Below, in pieces: positions 60,950 through 64,000 of a stretch of 64,000 nt of DNA. The notes under the pieces were generated by a model that was not told the origin of the DNA, searched no databases, and was given only the letters and a program-made list of their open reading frames with translations. The first letter of the stretch is position 1, and every line of letters starts with the position of its first letter. The DNA is taken from the NCBI GenBank assembly GCA_947471745.1, contig CANJKZ010000539.1:248001-312000 (forward strand), given 5' to 3'. Source of the stretch: Closterium sp. Naga37s-1. Its lineage: Eukaryota; Streptophyta; Zygnematophyceae; Desmidiales; Closteriaceae. Position numbers and translations under genes: made by a program.

Positions 60950-61132
60950 TCTTGCCTCTTGTTTCTTGCTCTGTCTAACTTGCTATTTATATATATCTGT
61001 GAACTCTTGAACTGGCCTTGTGGCCCCTTGCTTGCTCTCAGACAGTGTGGTGACTTCGTGATCCACCCTGATATTTGTTTTGTTACCGCTCTTGTCTAGT
61101 CTTGTGACCATTTGTTTTCCCTTGCTTTTTCT
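60950..61132 (+). other. C3 3' untranslated region
   Basis: Resembles the 3' UTRs of C1 and C4 (TGGCCTTGTGGCC, GATCCACCCTGA). The polypurine tract seen in the others is not recognisable before 61133. No gene. Confidence 0.6.
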
Positions 61133-61262
61133 TGTCAAACTTATATGATATAGTCTTTGTAGGCTGTAGTGGGGTAGTTCACATAGGGTACAACATTTCT
61201 AGGTTTCCTACTTGTACCCAAACTGCTTGCTAGTCAATCATTCCTTCGTTTCTATTCTGACA
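61133..61262 (+). repeat. 5' LTR of C5
   Basis: 130 bp, TGTCAAACTTATATG to ATTCTGACA, with the family C block GTAGGCTGTAGTGGGGTAG. Confidence 0.85.
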
Positions 61263-61278
61263 TGGTATTCTGAGCAGG
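61263..61278 (+). promoter_or_regulatory. Primer binding site of C5
   Basis: TGGTATTCTGAGCAGG after the LTR; TGGTAT and GAGC match the initiator-Met site, with extra and changed bases between. Confidence 0.7.
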
Positions 61279-62045
61279 TTCCCTCCGTGGGAACGTTTTT
61301 TTTTAGGGCCCACCACTGAAACTGTCTAGCCTGCCCGAAGCGCGCTGTCGCGCCTGCCTCTCCTGCGCCGTCGTGCGCCTCTGCCCTGATGTCGCGCTAG
61401 TCGCGACCCTGCCTGCCGCCCGTCGCGTGCCTCTGCCCGTCGCGGCCTCTGCCCTTCGCGCGCCTCTGTCCGTAGCGGGCCTGCTTGCCGCCCGCCGCGC
61501 GCCTCTGCCCGTCGCGGCCCTGCTCGCCGCCCCTCGCGACCGCTGACCTGCCGCCCTACGTCGCGGCCCTGCTCTGCCGCCGCCCGCGGCCCTTCTTTTC
61601 CGCATGTCGCGGCCTACCCTAGCCGCCCGTCGCGGCCCCGACCCTGCCGCCCGCCGCGGCCTCTGCCCTGCCGCTGCTCGTCGCGGCCCTACCCTACCGC
61701 CGCCCAGCCGCGGCCCTGCCCTCCTGCCGCCCTGTCGCGGCCCTGGTCTGCCGCCGACGCGTCGCGGCCCTGCCCTTCGGCCGCCCCAGTCGCGGCCCTG
61801 CCCTACTGCTGCCCCAGTCGCGGCCCTGCCCTGCACCCGCCCCTGGTAAGCACCCGCGCCGCCCAGCCGAGCCGCGCCACTCAGCCGAGTCGCGCCGCCC
61901 TGCCGAGCCACGCCGCCCAGCTGAGCCGCGCCGCCTAGCCGCGCCGCGCCGCCCAGTCGAGCCGCGCCGCCCAGTCTAGCCGCACTGCCCTGCTGCTGCT
62001 GCTTCCACTGCTACTATTGCTACTGCTGCTACTGCTACTGCTGCC
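61279..62045 (+). other. C5 GC-rich untranslated leader
   Basis: Units of GTCGCGGCCCTGCCC with CGCC spacers recur at 61400-61850. GAGCCGCGCCGCC units at 61860-61985 resemble the C4 leader. No gene. Frames on both strands are composition effects. Confidence 0.7.
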
Positions 62046-62558
62046 ATGGCTAACCCTAACGTCCTTACCTTCGATGCTGAGGGTCGAGCAGTTGACTTTG
62101 ACGTCTGGGTCGATGATCTGCAGCTGTTTCTGCAGTGTGATAGCAAGGACGGAGTCTCGTTTTTTGATCTCACGTCTGGCGCCTCTGCTGCACCTGCGGC
62201 TGATGCTGCTAGTACTGTTCGCTCGCAATGGACCACGCGCGATGCTGCTGCCCGTCTTGCTATTCGTAGTCACCTGCCGTCTGCTGAGCGCGCGCACTTT
62301 AGCCAGTACAAGACCGCTAGGACTCTGTACGACGCTGTTGTTGCACGCTACTCCTCCCCTGCCACTGCTGCTCTCAGCCGCCTCATGCTGCCATACCTGT
62401 TCCCTGACCTTGTTGCCTTTGCCACAGTCGCTGACCTCATTACCCACCTCCGCACTAGTGACGCCCGCTACCGCGCTGCGCTTCCCACTGAGTTCTGTGC
62501 CAAGAACCCCCCCCCCCATGTACATCACCATCTACTACCTAGTCACCCGTCTCCCTGA
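62046..62558 (+). CDS. C5 Gag N-terminal frame, 170 codons
   Basis: ATG 62046 (context GCCATGG) begins MANPNVLTFDAEGRAVDFDV. The frame contains DDLQLFLQCDSKDGVSFFDL, SHLPSAERAHFSQYKTARTL and LPYLFPDLVAFATVADLITH. Eleven C residues lie at 62507-62517 (the extra one belongs to the next codon), then HVHHHLLPSHPSP and TGA at 62558. The rest of Gag is in the +1 frame from 62518. It is closest to C1. Confidence 0.78.
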   Translation: MANPNVLTFDAEGRAVDFDVWVDDLQLFLQCDSKDGVSFFDLTSGASAAPAADAASTVRSQWTTRDAAARLAIRSHLPSAERAHFSQYKTARTLYDAVVARYSSPATAALSRLMLPYLFPDLVAFATVADLITHLRTSDARYRAALPTEFCAKNPPPHVHHHLLPSHPSP

Positions 62559-64000
62559 CTCTCTTTCTTCGGTCAGGGACCACTTTCTCTCCCTTTGCCC
62601 CACTGAGCTCACCTATGACCTGCTTGAGACGCGCCTTACTGCAGCAGAGAAGAGTATTGTTGCTGTAGGTGCTTCTCGCGGCGACCCCCGCGCCCCTTTC
62701 TTTGAGGGGTGCTCCCCCGTCCCCCTTCTCCTCTCTGTTGCTTTTGCTGCTGCTGTCGACCTCGTTGGCACTGAGGAGGTCGGGGCTGCGTCTGCTCCTA
62801 GTGGGAGGCGCCGCAACAGCAAGGGCAAAGGGGGCAGGGGTGGTGGCGTGGGCGGAGGGGGCGGCGGTGGAGGCGGTGGAGGCGGTGGAGGGGGTGGAGG
62901 CGGTGGTGGTGGCGGTGGGGGTGGTGACGGGAGTGGGGGCGGCAGTGGAGGTGGTGGAGGCAGCGGCAGCGGCGGTGGAGGTGGAGGCGGTGGTGGTGCT
63001 GGCCGAGGAGGTACCGCACAGCGTGGAGGCTTTGGCGGTAGCCAGCGCCAGCAGCAGCCGCGTTCCCGTGAGACCCTTTCTCCGCAGCAGCTTCGTGAGT
63101 GGTACGCTGGGAGTGGGAGGGCTGGGGGTGTTGGTCCCTGCACTTACGTTCTTCGCACAGGCGGGCGTCGTGGAGAGACGTGCGGTGGACCGCACACTTC
63201 GCAGCGCTGCTTCGGTCGCCTGACTGACGCCTGGCGTGCACATTTTCCTGACGGCGCTGAGCTCCCCCGCTGGGGTGATCTGCTGAAGCAGAATGTTGCT
63301 ATCTTTGATCTTGATTTCGATGCTATCCTTGCTGCCATGTATGCTGTGACTGATAGTGCTGAGGGTGACTGTTACCTGCGTGTTCCGCCCGACCCGGGCA
63401 TTGAGGCTGCTGCTCTAGGTGCTAGTGAGTCTGCTACTCCAGGTGGTAGTGAGTCTGCTACTCCAGGTGCTGTTGAGTCTGCTCTCTCTGGTACTGCACC
63501 TACTGAGGCCTTGCACACTTTCACACTTGACTCAGGTGCTTCGCGCTCTTTCTTTCGCGACAGCACCACGCTCACGCCGCTCAGTTGGCCTGTCGCGGTC
63601 TCCCTGGCTGACCCCTCTGGGGGCCCAGTCCTTGCGCACTCCTCCACGGTTCTCCCGTGTCCTGCGGCTCCGTCCGGCTCGCTGTCTGGTCTTCACCTCC
63701 CCTCGTTCTCTACGAACTTGGTGGCGGGTGCTGATCTTCAAGACGGGGGTGTCCACCAGTTCACCCCTGCCTATCAGCGTGTGACGCACTGCACGTGTGC
63801 TCGGACGGGCCGTCACCTGGCCACGTTCACCCGTCGGCCAGGGTCCAGCCTGTACACCCTTACCACTGAGTCTCCTCCTGTTACTGCGTCCGGTCAGGAA
63901 GCCGCGTCTGGTCAGGTGTTTGCTGCCGCGTCCAGGTCTAGTCCGGCGTCTGCCCCCTGCTCGTGTCGACCTCTGTCACACGAGACTCTCCTTTGGCACC
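62518..64000 (+). CDS. C5 Gag C-terminus and protease, open to window edge
   Basis: From ATG 62518 the frame reads YITIYYLVTRLPDSLSSVRD and FFEGCSPVPLLL, then a glycine tract (62830-63000), QQLREWY and CX13CX3HX4C near 63136-63203. FDLDFDAILAAMY and short ALGASESATPG repeats follow. The protease FTLDSGASRSFFRD is near 63520, and the post-protease region includes LPSFSTNLVAGADLQDGGVH and YTLTTESPP. It ends in HETLLWH at the edge, the start of GAG-pre-integrase. No stop is present. The ATG at 62518 sits at the shift site and may not be a real start. Confidence 0.82.
   Translation, partial: MYITIYYLVTRLPDSLSSVRDHFLSLCPTELTYDLLETRLTAAEKSIVAVGASRGDPRAPFFEGCSPVPLLLSVAFAAAVDLVGTEEVGAASAPSGRRRNSKGKGGRGGGVGGGGGGGGGGGGGGGGGGGGGGGGGDGSGGGSGGGGGSGSGGGGGGGGGAGRGGTAQRGGFGGSQRQQQPRSRETLSPQQLREWYAGSGRAGGVGPCTYVLRTGGRRGETCGGPHTSQRCFGRLTDAWRAHFPDGAELPRWGDLLKQNVAIFDLDFDAILAAMYAVTDSAEGDCYLRVPPDPGIEAAALGASESATPGGSESATPGAVESALSGTAPTEALHTFTLDSGASRSFFRDSTTLTPLSWPVAVSLADPSGGPVLAHSSTVLPCPAAPSGSLSGLHLPSFSTNLVAGADLQDGGVHQFTPAYQRVTHCTCARTGRHLATFTRRPGSSLYTLTTESPPVTASGQEAASGQVFAAASRSSPASAPCSCRPLSHETLLWH

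Larger units (their letters stand above)
45879..61132 (+). mobile_element. Copia element C3, split by N3 and C4
   Basis: Plus-strand family C relative. Its pieces are the 5' LTR and primer site (45879-46020), leader and gag (48639-50718), and protease to RNase H plus 3' UTR (57969-61132). N3 and C4 with their target duplications fill the gaps. Its own 3' LTR is not seen before the C5 LTR begins at 61133. Most of RT is deleted, and the integrase has lost its catalytic Glu. It is older and more diverged than C1, C4 and C5. Confidence 0.8.
61133..64000 (+). mobile_element. Copia element C5, cut by right window edge
   Basis: 5' LTR (61133-61262), primer site, GC-rich leader, gag and pol through protease into GAG-pre-integrase at the right edge. 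Apart from the conserved C-run shift no stop or shift is seen in the visible part, so this may be a well-preserved copy. It follows the C3 3' UTR in the same orientation. The 3' end is outside the window. Confidence 0.88.

Noticed and set aside
62539..63243. Antisense frame of 234 codons opposite C5 gag, with counterparts at 8523-9260 and 51908-52633
   Set aside because: It recurs only because the sense strand codes a conserved Gly-rich protein. The antisense of GGN codons in this phase gives Thr, Ser, Ala and Pro without stops. No domain or separate start signal is seen.

Overview
The window is a solid block of nested LTR retrotransposons from a plant-type nuclear genome. I see no convincing host gene. 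Nearly all elements are Ty1/copia (order gag, protease, integrase, reverse transcriptase, RNase H, often with an initiator-Met-tRNA-like primer site), with fragments of Ty3/gypsy-like elements. High GC, expanded GC-rich leaders, very short LTRs and mutual nesting suggest a repeat-rich green plant lineage genome, perhaps a streptophyte alga. That placement is inference: no host marker gene is present.

I name four copia families from the sequence. Family A has LTRs of about 0.7-1.1 kb rich in TCGAC. Family B has 458 bp LTRs and is old and decayed. Family C has 123-131 bp LTRs, a glycine-rich Gag and a long Gly/Ala linker. Family D has 867 bp LTRs and is nearly intact. N1 and N2 are short elements without pol. 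N3 is a family C deletion derivative.

Layout: A0 (minus strand, runs off the left edge, 1-4101) sits in a family B fragment (4102-4735). A decayed gypsy-like gag and protease follows (5226-7036). C2 (minus strand) is split into 7037-7125, 14166-19423 and 25912-26883 by the insertions C1 (7126-14160, TSD GATAG) and D1 (19424-25906, TSD CAACT). A family B scrap lies at 26884-27244. B1 (minus strand, 27245-36561) carries N1 (27518-29473, TSD AGTAT), a solo A LTR (30639-31637, TSD GACTC) and N2 (33394-34904, TSD TGGGG). B2 (36562-45868, minus strand) lies in the B1 5' LTR and carries two solo A LTRs (37592-38698, TSD TAGTG; 42382-43059, TSD TCTTC), a gypsy-like segment (about 39318-40583) and a 223 bp insert (44493-44715, TSD AACGT). 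C3 (plus strand, 45879-61132) carries N3 (46021-48638, TSD AGGTC) and C4 (50719-57968, TSD TGTGC). C5 (61133 to the right edge) follows C3.

Most copies are defective. D1 is the best candidate for an autonomous element. Its 1436-codon pol frame is open with all catalytic motifs, and only a one-base homopolymer shift separates the first about 50 Gag residues. C1, C4 and N3 have almost identical LTR pairs yet carry stops, shifts or large deletions, so they were probably copied in trans. The most unusual feature is a run of C residues in family C gag where three copies all need a +1 shift after a 170-codon Gag frame to enter the rest of Gag-Pol.
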